Assembly (NCBI GenBank): GCA_037179335.1
Contig: JAKZHN010000017.1
Span: 682,001-746,000, forward strand
Direction of reading: 5' to 3'
From: Cyclaneusma minus
Taxonomy: Eukaryota > Ascomycota > Leotiomycetes > Marthamycetales > Marthamycetaceae
DNA: 64,000 nt
A model generated the notes under the pieces. The model did not search any database. It was not told the DNA's origin and worked only from the letters and a program-made list of their open reading frames with translations. Positions 55,638 through 64,000 of the stretch are shown in pieces. Position numbers and translations under genes: made by a program. Within the stretch, counting starts at the first letter, position 1; each line of letters begins with the position of its first letter.

Positions 55638-57035
55638 GCTAAAGGATATGAGACCGGGATCACATGACCTCCATCCCCTGACCCCTCCGCAGCTCTCGTC
55701 CCAAACTTTTGTTGCACGTCGACCGATCGAAAAGTGATTTTCGAAATCGAGCTTTTTCAGGTTTAAAACAATGTAGTCTAATAGAGCTGGAAATTCCACG
55801 ACAATTGATGTGCAACACGCCTGGGTTTGGGTAGCCGAAGGCTTGTATATAAGGGTTGCTAAAAACGAAGCTTTTATTTGATTTCCCATTTTTTAAAGAC
55901 TAAGGTCGTATTGGAGCGCTAAGCGACAAGAAAAGGTTAGGCGCGACGGGGTGTTGTTGGTCTGACGGAAAACCTTTGCCACGGTTCGCTAATCGCTGTC
56001 AAGGGGGGTCACATGATTGTCGGCCACTTTTTGAAATTTTGTTGCACGTCGACCGAGGGAAAAGTGAAATTCTGAAACGTGGATGGGGGAATTTTCAAGA
56101 GGATAGTTTAATAAAGCTGGAAATTTTACACAAATTGATATATAACACGCCTGGGTTGGGACGTCAGGGGGTTGTGTAAAAAAGAAGAGAAAACTTCGAA
56201 AGAACAGGATATATAAGAGCCTGCCTCGCCAAAGCTAGCGAGGCTAGAGGTTGAGAATGATGGATGTGCTTGGGCCGAAGCTTTTTCAAACAGTCGACAA
56301 CCGAAATCGCTAAAGGTTGGCATCCGGGGATCACATGACCCTGCGGCCATTTTGGAGTTTTGTCGCACATTGACTAAGGGATCTCGAAAAAGATGAAAAG
56401 TGGATTTGTGGATTTTGAAGGGGATAGTTTGATAGAGCTGGAAATTCTACACAAGTTGATGTATAATACACCTGGGTTTGAGCGTCGTGGGGTTGTGTGA
56501 AAAAAGAATGAAAACTTTGAAACCAAAAAATGTATAGGAGCTGTCTCTTAGAAGCCGGCGAGCCTAAATGTGCGGGATGATGAATGTTGGGTTAGCCGAA
56601 GGTTCTTCAAGGAGTCGACAGTCGGCTTTGCTACCGACAAGGGGTTCAGCTTCTGGGACACCGAAAATGAAATCGCTAAATCATGGTACCCCGGGATCAC
56701 ATGATCTGCGGCCATTTGAAGTTTTGTTGCACGTCGACTGTCCAGAAAGTGGAACTTTGAAACTTAGATTTGGGAATTTTAAATGGGATAGTTTAAAAGA
56801 GGAGAAATTTTTATACAAATCAATGTATAACACGCCTGGGTTTGGATGTTAGGGGATTGTGTAAGAAAAAGCCTTTGGAAACAAAAAAGGTATAGAAGCA
56901 TATCGCTTAAAAGCCGGCGAGCCTAAAGATGGGGGATGATGGATGTGCTTGAGCTGAAGCTTTTTCGAGGAGTCGACAGCCGGCTTTGCTACTGTACAAA
57001 CAAGAGGTAAGGGACCAAGGGTTCAGCTTCTGGCG
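55638..57035. repeat. Four tandem ~340-370-bp noncoding repeats
   Basis: Copies begin near 55638, 55988, 56305 and 56669. Shared landmarks in order: AAATCGCTAAA, GGGATCACATGA, GCGGCCATTTT (copies 2-4), TTTTGTTGCACGTCGAC (exact at 55707, 56037 and 56722; a variant TTTTGTCGCACATTGAC at 56358), GGATAGTTTAATAGAGCTGGAAATT, a TATA-like TGTATAACACGCCTGGGTTT, and GTCGACAGTCGGCTTTGCTAC. No conserved ORF spans them. They may be regulatory or RNA units; the GTTGCACGTCGAC 13-mer also occurs twice beside array B. Confidence 0.75.
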
Positions 57036-57708
57036 AATTTTGGTCGAGAGAGCAACCTAACTTCGGCCACATGGACCTCAAGCTAGTGAACAGTTTTTGA
57101 TTGGTGAAGTAAGGAATCGTTGATTGGCGAAGTGATTCGTAGTTGGGTACTGACAGTCGATACAAGACTGCTAGTTCTCGCGAGTACCTATGACTTCTCG
57201 AGCCCTTGAGAGTAGCTACAAACATTCTGAATTCGAGATGCCTTCTACTGTAACTATTCCGCCCAAGCAAGCAATGCCAACCCAAACTCCCTGAAGCGCC
57301 AGTCCTCTAACTTGAACACCCACATAACTTAGCTCCGTTGCTTCCAAATCCATATCTCAGAAAGCAGAAAAGGAGTCAAAGACTGCTATGCCAGGCCACG
57401 GTAAAGTAAAGGAGACTTCCAACGCGCAAATCAAAGTGCAGTATCTCCATATCCTACATGCGTTCGTGTACACATCAACCGGGCCGCTGCTCGAGTAGAT
57501 GTGGACTTGCTGTCAAGACCAGACATTCTTATCCTCCTGCTTCCTTCTTGACGTCTTGGTCCAGGCTGATATTGATATCCGCGTCTTGTATCTCAACACT
57601 CAACACTCAACATGCAAGGAACTGCGCAACATGTGCGACCTGCGTTGACAGTGTAGATGCTTTTGCTCCTGTTACAATTTCGCATATTCCAAGGATGCAG
57701 GTCAAGCA
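57036..57708. other. Intergenic, nothing recognised
   Basis: Spacer between the four-copy repeat and the 3' end of the zinc-finger-like gene. No supported gene. Confidence 0.4.
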
Positions 57709-58881
57709 TCACTCGACTTGTTCAGATTCATTCCGACTGGTCGCTCTCGAGCTTCGTTTCTCCCGTGACCGGCAACCCTCCGTATTAACATCAGGAGCAG
57801 AAGCGTCCATCGGACACTTATCGCCCTCAGGACTCCCATGCCTTTCAAAGTCATCCTTGCTCAGAAACACGAGCTGACAGCGCCAGCAGAGCCACGAACT
57901 CGCAGGGTGAGACTTATGGTAATGCAAGAGCAATGCTTTCGTCGACTGGAAGGGAGTGGCGGTGCATTGAAGGCAATAAGGCTTATTCTTTCTGCGAGTC
58001 AACGGTTTTCTCTCACTGGTCACAGCTCGCTTCATTTCCTCCGCGTCTGTGGGCACTCGGGTGAATTCCTGCTCTAGGATAAGAGCACAACGCTGCCAGT
58101 AAGCAAGGGGCAACTCTTCCGAGCGTTGTAGCAGTGTTTCTGCCAATACTGCGCGTAAGAGGGCGGTTCTGGTCATCAAGGGGCCAATGCTGTTTGTAAT
58201 GCTTTTCAAACAAGCTGGGGTGGGAAGTGGAGCGACAGGAGCATCGCGTGTCCCCAAGGTAGCTGCTTGCCCCGGTGGAAGCTGCCCTTCGTCTCCAACA
58301 CTCGCGGTCGTCGCCGTCGAGCTTTCGAGGTCTTGCGTCGCTGTCGGAGTGCTTTCTTTGGTGGAGGTCCTTGTCGTGTTGCTTGGATTCATCACGGGAG
58401 GTTGGTTTCTGTCGGCTAATCGTGGCAGAGCTGCCGCGTTGGGCATCGATTGATGATGTGGGATGTCGATGGGATCGTTTTGCGATGCAATGTCGTCCGT
58501 GTTGCCTACGTGCTGGACGGCGCCATTTGACAGCGCCATGAAAGACCCTCCCTTGTTGTGCACACTGCAACCGCGCACTTCGCGTAACTTCTCAGGTTTC
58601 TCGGTGCTCAGATCGTCAGACACTAGTACTCCTCCGCAAGAGACCTGGGGATCCGCTCCATTGGCAACCTTGGGTAATTCAACCCGCGGCGATGCGCTAG
58701 CGGAGCGGTCGGCCAGATCTCTTGTCAAGGGGTGTACTTCAGCCCCCTCAACTCCACAGCTCATAAGATCCGGATTGACATTATGCGGCTGAAGTGCTGT
58801 TTCCGTCGATGGAAGCTCATCTTGGGATTCGAATTCGATACGACTGCGTTTCGCCGGAGGCATGTAATCAGATGTTGACAT
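57709..58881 (-). CDS. Zinc-finger-like protein, 390 aa
   Basis: A single exon from an ATG at 58881. The N-terminus has a basic, possible nuclear-localisation patch (PPAKRSRIEFES). Residues 20-225 are disordered and Ser/Thr/Pro-rich. A helical region follows (LMTRTALLRAVLAETLLQRS, LAYWQRCALILEQEFTRVP). Near the C-terminus there is a C2H2-like pattern: KPYCLQCTATPFQSTKALLL then HYHKSHP, and a second C..C...H...C pattern (WLCWRCQLVFLSKDDFERHG ... DKC). The C-terminus is basic and Ser-rich. These suggest a nuclear, possibly DNA-binding protein, but the fingers are not canonical and I do not recognise a named family. Confidence 0.7.
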   Translation of the reverse strand: MSTSDYMPPAKRSRIEFESQDELPSTETALQPHNVNPDLMSCGVEGAEVHPLTRDLADRSASASPRVELPKVANGADPQVSCGGVLVSDDLSTEKPEKLREVRGCSVHNKGGSFMALSNGAVQHVGNTDDIASQNDPIDIPHHQSMPNAAALPRLADRNQPPVMNPSNTTRTSTKESTPTATQDLESSTATTASVGDEGQLPPGQAATLGTRDAPVAPLPTPACLKSITNSIGPLMTRTALLRAVLAETLLQRSEELPLAYWQRCALILEQEFTRVPTDAEEMKRAVTSERKPLTRRKNKPYCLQCTATPFQSTKALLLHYHKSHPASSWLCWRCQLVFLSKDDFERHGSPEGDKCPMDASAPDVNTEGCRSREKRSSRATSRNESEQVE

Positions 58882-59764
58882 CGCTGACGAAAGTATGCAG
58901 GAGGCAGGTCGGAGACCACTAGAAAGCCTCTATGGTGATATTTGAAGCGAACACTTGGTCTGGTCTTGCGAAAATCCATGGGCCCTGATGGTACCTTAAG
59001 TAGGTACTCATGACTGAGGAGTTGGAGGTGCCAGAAGATACTCTCTCCAGCGTTTTCTGGAAGTTCCAAGTGACTTAACCCCCGAGCTTCTCTTTGGTGG
59101 CAGCAGCACATTCAAATGATCCATAGTCAAGGCGAAACCGTAACTCAGAAGTTGGGGAAGATGAAAGCACTATCTTAGAAGAGGAAGGCCTGTCTAGAAT
59201 TTATGTGAATGATCCTGTTTTCCTCCTGACCTTCACTTGCTCTTTTGTGAAAGACAATGGGCGAACGAAGACAACTTGAATAAAGACAGATGATAGATCG
59301 AGCGAGGGCAGACACCAAGCCTCTTAAAGACGCGTGTTCATGGTGTAGAGAAAGCTACCATCAACTTGACTAAGGAGACAGAGAGACAAGACGGTTCTCT
59401 TAAATCTGAAAAGCTTTCCGCGTACGCAGCTCAGAATAATTGAAAGCTCATGTTCCCACTTTCCATGTCGACCATTGACATTGCGGCCCCCTTTCATCTC
59501 AACAAGATTGATACTCACCAAAGAATAGGCGATCAAGGAACTTCAAGGGAAGATCTAGTTGGGGGAAGTATCTAGTGCCAGATCAGTCAATCCCACCCTC
59601 CAAGAAAGAGGAATCTAACATATAGGTATCCCTTGGCATGTCAACCAGCCGGGTTGCTGGGTCGATTCTCAAAAAGCCGTCCCCGATACTCCTCTAGCAG
59701 CATCTTAAAGGTTCTCTGAGTTAGTGCCAGAAATGACACATCCGTCGCAAAGTTTTGAGAGGTG
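58882..59764. other. Intergenic, nothing recognised
   Basis: The left part is the likely promoter of the zinc-finger-like gene on the minus strand. No other feature is supported. Confidence 0.4.
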
Positions 59765-60245
59765 ACTAGCTTCAACTTAGCAGCTCCAACTTCAGCAGTT
59801 TCATTTTAGCAGCTTTAAATAGCAGCTTTAACTTGAAGCTCAAGCGCAACCACAACTTCAACTTGACAACTTCAAAGTCAAGCGCAGTAATTTAGCTGCT
59901 TCAACTTCAATGTCGAGCGCAGCTTCAAAATCTAGCACAGCTTCAAGCTCAAGTTCAAGCGCAACTTCAACTTGGCCATTTCAATTTCGCAACTTCAACT
60001 TGGCAGCTTCAAGCTCAACTTCACCTTAGCAGCCTCAACTTGGCAGCCTCAACTTGGCAGCCTCAACTTGGCAGCTTCAACTAACAATTTCAAGCTCAAG
60101 TGCAACTTCACAAGCGCAACTTCACAAGCGCAACTCTAGCTTGACAACTTCAACTTCGCAAGTGACAACCTCACCTTGGCAACTTCATCCTCAACTCCAC
60201 AACTTCAACAGTCAACTCAAAGTTCGACTTCAACTTTCATGGCTA
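59765..60245. repeat. Degenerate CTTCAACTT minisatellite
   Basis: About 480 bp built from imperfect copies of a 10-15-bp phrase such as CAGCTTCAACTT / GGCAGCCTCAACTT / CAACTTCAA. The least diverged stretch (CAGCCTCAACTTGG repeats) is near 60030-60075. It is not coding: frames across it give Ser/Gln/Leu low complexity without a sensible start. Confidence 0.8.
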
Positions 60246-60409
60246 GGGAGTCTCCTGACAGAAAGTCGAAACCCTGTCTATCCACTTTGCCGCAGTTTAG
60301 CCAGCCAGGCCCACTCACCCACACAACTTGAACATTCAACGAATGGAACAAAATTTAATCAAACAACCCACGAAACAATATTGCAAGCAACAAAATATAA
60401 AAAGAAAGT

Positions 60410-60502
60410 CTCCTCGACGGGGAGTCGAACCCCGGTCTCCCGCGACTTGTTATTCTTTACAGAATTGACAAGCGGAAATCATGACCGTTAGACCATCGGG
60501 GA
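60410..60502 (-). tRNA. tRNA-Asp (anticodon GTC) with 21-nt intron
   Basis: On the minus strand the sequence folds as a tRNA: acceptor TCCCCGA / TCGAGGA, D arm GTCTAACGGTCATGAT, anticodon stem TCCGC / GCGGG with loop TTGTCAC, and T arm CGGGGTTCGACTCCCCG, discriminator G. The intron lies after position 37 (ATTCTGTAAAGAATAACAAGT), the canonical site. The mature length would be 72 nt before discriminator and CCA are counted, normal for Asp. The acceptor stem has one C-A mismatch at its fourth pair (fungal tRNA-Asp usually has T there), so it is either tolerated or a sign of early decay. Confidence 0.9.
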
Positions 60503-62715
60503 AGATAGAACCTGAGAGGTTCTGATGGATGATTGATGGAAAGTTATTGCGAGACCTAGTAATTATACAGCTATTTAGAAGTAGACTGGATCTCAAGTAC
60601 AGTACAACTTGTCGCTGGACATGTCGGATAACATGCGTGGGCCTTCGACTTTTGACATCTTGGAAGCTTTCTCGCTTGAAGCATAGAAAGGTGACAAACT
60701 CGGACTTCCTTTACTGGTCGACAGACAGACAGGCAGTAGAAGCGATGGCGAGAATAGAAAACACTTGTTCCGCGCAGTGAATGTTGGGATTCAACTACAG
60801 TACTAGGAGCTCAGAAGAGAGTGACGAGACTTGAAATAAAGTCGAAAGCAGATTCTGATCAAGCAAATTTGGCACGGATGTGACAAAAAGGAGAAGAAGT
60901 TTCGCGACTCACCAGATGTAGTCAATCGATTATCAAGCACGGCTCAGCTCAGAGAAGTCGCAACGAGATTCCCTCTCCAGCCTTGGCCCAAACTTCAACA
61001 TTCAGCTTTGAGGCTTTGGAGGCTCCGAGCAGATCTGACGATATGTTGAAAGCAGTCCTTTCCCGCAAACCCGCAGCTTCCGCGGAATACCAGACGGTAT
61101 TCCCAATGCGGCATCCCTCGTCTAGACGTCCGTCCATCCACTCACTCTTCGCTCAGACGCCCCTTCCAGGGGGCTTTCATTGAAGCCATCAAACCGCGAT
61201 GATTTCAATGGTCAGACAATCCACATCGCCTGATCCCACCACAACCCACTAACAAAATTCGGTAAAAGCAACAGCAGCGGTTGCAAAAATCGCGCGATTC
61301 GCAGAAGCGGAGTTCTCGCTCCGTGACGGCTAAAACTTGGAATTTGTTGAAACAAAGCCACCACCATAAGGAAATTCGGCTGTACCTTGCATGAGAGCGT
61401 CAGGATCGCACGGATGCATTTCGCCGTACGGCTTTCAGGACTTTCACATGTTCTCCAGTTTTCTTTTTTCTGAGGCGGATATCAGGTCATGCAAGCGTCT
61501 GGGGGAATCCTTCAAAGCGGGGCTCCAGGAATCTGCGAAACGATCTGACGAGGCTTCAAAATGTTCTTGGGGGCGTGTTTGCTGGCCGGCTCGGGGAGTC
61601 GGGATTTTTGGTGGTTCGATCGAAGCTTGAATTGATGCTCTCACCTCTGTATTTTGACCCTGATATCAGCACAACACTCATACACATGGCCCCCAACAAT
61701 CCCAAAGCCACAGGCTTTCAGCCCCGGATGAGTCGGACCGAGGTGCATCTATTTGGTGGAGAGATAGGCGTGCAACGGCCCAGCGATATGCGAAGTTTTC
61801 TTCCCAACTCTCGAGCATGTGGAGGCACGTGCTGGCGATACTGGCTTTCTGCGGAGACTCCCTGAAGTCATCTCCACCAGTTCCACGTCTCCGAGCAATG
61901 CCGAAACATACAGCTCAGACTCGCGATAAGAGGGACTCTTGGACCCTTGTCTGGGACGCTACCGCACCGCATTTGCTAATGCAGCCGACTGGTTACCGGA
62001 ATGTGCGCTTTGTTGGCGAAGCTGCCAAAGCATAAAATTCCACATCGAATCTTTCATCGAGCAAATCGACGGCATGAGCAGGCTGAGACTGGCGGGAAGT
62101 CCTTTGTCAGCTTATTCCGTTTGTTTGCTGGTAGGATTGCAGGAGCTTTATGCAAAAGCTCATGTTGTAATCAGAGCGCATTTCGCAGGATTCCTTCAGC
62201 TGCTTCTAAAAGAAGATTGACGGGATTTGATGCCGATAAGGACTGCCTAGTGCATGGGCGATGTCGCCATCCCTCTAAATCTTAGATGGCGGCTGAAAGG
62301 CTTTTGCGGGGAACGATAATAGATGGAACTTAGGCTCCAGCTTAACTTTCGGTAAAAAGGCGTTCTTGCCGAGGAAGATAACGACATTTGATGAAGCGTT
62401 GACTTTGTGACTTTGAGGCTTTGAGGCTTTGAGGATCGGCCTCGCTTTGCCTCCTTTCGGCTTTCCGAGGCGCCCCGGATTCGCAGTCGTGCGGTTTGCG
62501 GAGAAAGGGGCCGCGTCAGGGGAAATGTGGAGAAGTCGCACAAGAAATGTTGGGGACGCCGGGGGCGGCTAGCAGTGAGGTAACCGGTGGTAAGATTTGA
62601 CACTTTACCAGCATTCATACTTCATTGGATACATCACTTCCCTTCTGGCTAGCCATTCTAGGTCCTTTCATCCGGTATTACTCGAGTAATTGATTCTGGT
62701 CACCAATCCGCAACT
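60503..62715. other. 2.2 kb gene-poor stretch
   Basis: Short open frames on both strands, none with a recognisable domain or matching splice structure. No tRNA, LTR or repeat was found on inspection. I see nothing I can support here. Confidence 0.4.
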
Positions 62716-63268
62716 TTAGGACTCGCCGTTCGCCAGCATCCAAGCTCCAAGGGCCACACAAACAGGAACCACGATCCAATGGTCCCAGGCCTTCTTCGCA
62801 ATTCTATAGTTGGTGATCAAGAGCTGTGGAAATATGTTCAGTATATAGCTAAAAACAAAATAGCGCTTCCCGCAAGTGCCTCACCTCCTTCTCCTCTGCC
62901 CCAGCCTCGCCAGCCTTCGTCTCACCAACTCGCTTGAAATCACGCATCACGCACCATCCATCAATGACAGGCATAATGGATCCGGCCAGGACGATCATGC
63001 CCACAGCTTTGTCCTGCCTCAGATAGAGACAACCCAGCATTCCCAGCGTCGAGGCAAGGGCTCGGCCGCCAGCAGCGGGGATGAAGGGATTGTCGGCGGC
63101 TGTTTGAGCGGTTTTGCTGGTAGGCGGGAAGCCAAAGGTGCTGGCGTAGGAGACGGGTGAGTAGATCGCCTGGCTGGTCATTGCGACGCCCATAATGCCG
63201 AAGGCGACGCAGGTGCCGCGGGCGGCGGAGAGTGGAGTGATCTCATTAAGTCCGAGGAAGGTAGTCAT
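62716..63268 (-). CDS. DUF4267-type small membrane protein, 163 aa
   Basis: Two exons, 63268-62885 and 62823-62716, with a 61-nt intron (GTGAGG...CACAG). The open frame extends to a TTG at 63277; the ATG at 63268 (MTTFLGLNEIT) is preferred. The family is small fungal membrane proteins of unknown function. Seen: ARGTCVAFGIMGVAMTSQAI, then NPFIPAAGGRALASTLGMLG, DKAVGMIVLAGSIMPVIDGW and the last-exon helix WIVVPVCVALGAWML, giving about four membrane segments. The Glu/Ala-rich loop (GEAGAEEKE) sits at the splice junction. Without splicing the protein would end early in HLREALFCF. Confidence 0.8.
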
Positions 63269-63976
63269 CGTGTTCAATTTTCAAGGTATATGGTTCGAAG
63301 CTGTCTTCCCACATCAGTGGTTCTAGGCGGCTATTTGGGGGAGAGGAGGAAGACGATCCTGGCCAGGCACCGGCGAATGGATCTGGAAGTTCGTCCAGAC
63401 AGTCGGCAGGGATACGATGTGTCGCATGGCTGGGATTCGTATGATCGCCAGGGCGTGCACGCGTCTCAGCGGCTGGCTATGATGAAACCTGACGCTCGTG
63501 ATGATGAACTTTGTGTGCTGCGGGCTTTTGATTGGAGATAATGTGCCGTCCTGGACACAAAAGCAGCACAGCTTTGTGATCCTCAGCTTCCATTTCCTTC
63601 CATCAGAGCTGATACCGTCATCATATCATATCATTTCCATCTTCCCCACGGCCGATCAGCTGCATAGGGCGGCTGACTGGCAGCCTCGACCCCACAATAC
63701 ACTCGAGATGGTCTTCCCCTGCACCCCAGCTGAACGGTCGAGCCACCCCCACAGTCGGTGTTTATGATATCCGCTTGAATTTCTGATTGGCCTTGGGTTG
63801 AATGCAGCCTTTTTGCTCTATCGGAAGATCTCTTAGCTGCCACATTGAAAATTGCAAAATTCCAGCCACAATTGCAAGCACAGACCAAGCGCAGACCGGT
63901 TTTCGCACGCAAGCCACACGGGCCAGGTCGCTTGCGCGGGCCACTTCGCTTTCGCCCACCACGTAGTGGTGGGAAT
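63269..63976. other. Intergenic to window end
   Basis: Promoter side of the DUF4267 gene, then no supported gene. A perfect 8-bp hairpin, CCCACCAC-GTA-GTGGTGGG, lies at 63956-63974. Confidence 0.4.
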
Positions 63977-63995
63977 CCCAAAGGGCCCACGATTA
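63977..63995. repeat. 19-bp match to the foldback element's right flank
   Basis: CCCAAAGGGCCCACGATTA here is identical to 53504-53522, directly at the right edge of the foldback element. It is probably part of a dispersed element that continues beyond the window. Confidence 0.65.
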
Positions 63996-64000
63996 TCGCG

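Noticed and set aside
60410..60502. Reading the tRNA as tRNA-Glu
   Set aside because: The arms resemble fungal Glu tRNA, but the anticodon loop TTGTCAC gives GTC (Asp) with the intron at the normal site.

Overview
This window is nuclear DNA from a filamentous ascomycete (Pezizomycotina). Genes have short GT-AG introns of about 45-125 nt, CT-rich 5' leaders and dense coding on both strands. The gene types (MARVEL, DUF4267, FLC/TRP, RNF216-like RBR, NMO and HPPK-DHPS proteins) are typical of this subphylum. The class is not certain; a Leotiomycete or similar would fit, but that is only an impression.

Layout: 0.5-1.0 kb possible gene relic; 1.6-2.2 kb small secreted cysteine-containing protein; 2.3-6 kb gene-poor stretch with a broken F-box-like gene; 7-10.8 kb (-) large disordered orphan protein; 11.7-15.8 kb ORF-less tandem array A (promoters pointing left) broken by a solo LTR; 16.7-20.4 kb (-) FLC/TRP-like membrane protein; 22.3-23.3 kb (-) secreted protein with Kex2-type repeats; 24.9-28.3 kb (+) large conserved orphan; 29.1-34.1 kb ORF-less tandem array B (promoters pointing right plus inward-facing partners); 35.2-37.0 kb (-) orphan; 38.1 kb MARVEL-like protein; 39.3-40.5 kb (-) orphan; 41.2-42.6 kb (-) alkaline ceramidase; 43.8-45.6 kb (+) membrane-anchored orphan; 47.3-49.3 kb (+) RBR ubiquitin ligase; 50.2-51.4 kb F-box protein; 51.9-53.1 kb nitronate monooxygenase; a foldback element; 53.7-55.5 kb HPPK-DHPS folate enzyme; 55.6-57.0 kb four-copy repeat; 57.7-58.9 kb (-) zinc-finger-like protein; 59.8-60.2 kb minisatellite; 60.4 kb intron-bearing tRNA-Asp; 62.7-63.3 kb (-) DUF4267 membrane protein.

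The genes do not form an obvious pathway cluster. Folate synthesis, sphingolipid turnover, nitronate oxidation and two possible ubiquitin-pathway genes (RBR ligase and F-box protein, about 1 kb apart) look like ordinary housekeeping neighbours.

The strongest candidate for something undescribed is the pair of arrays A and B. Together they hold at least 17 copies of a unit with no shared ORF. Each unit has a TATAAATA box, a pyrimidine-rich start region, a small hairpin about 45-55 nt after the TATA whose arms change in a compensatory way between copies, and in most copies a GACAGCAG / GGTGGTGG core about 150-250 nt downstream. In array B many units also carry a second, opposite TATA box, so that transcription would converge over each unit. 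A second candidate is the secreted protein at 22.3-23.3 kb with C-x8-C repeats and three VYKR sites.
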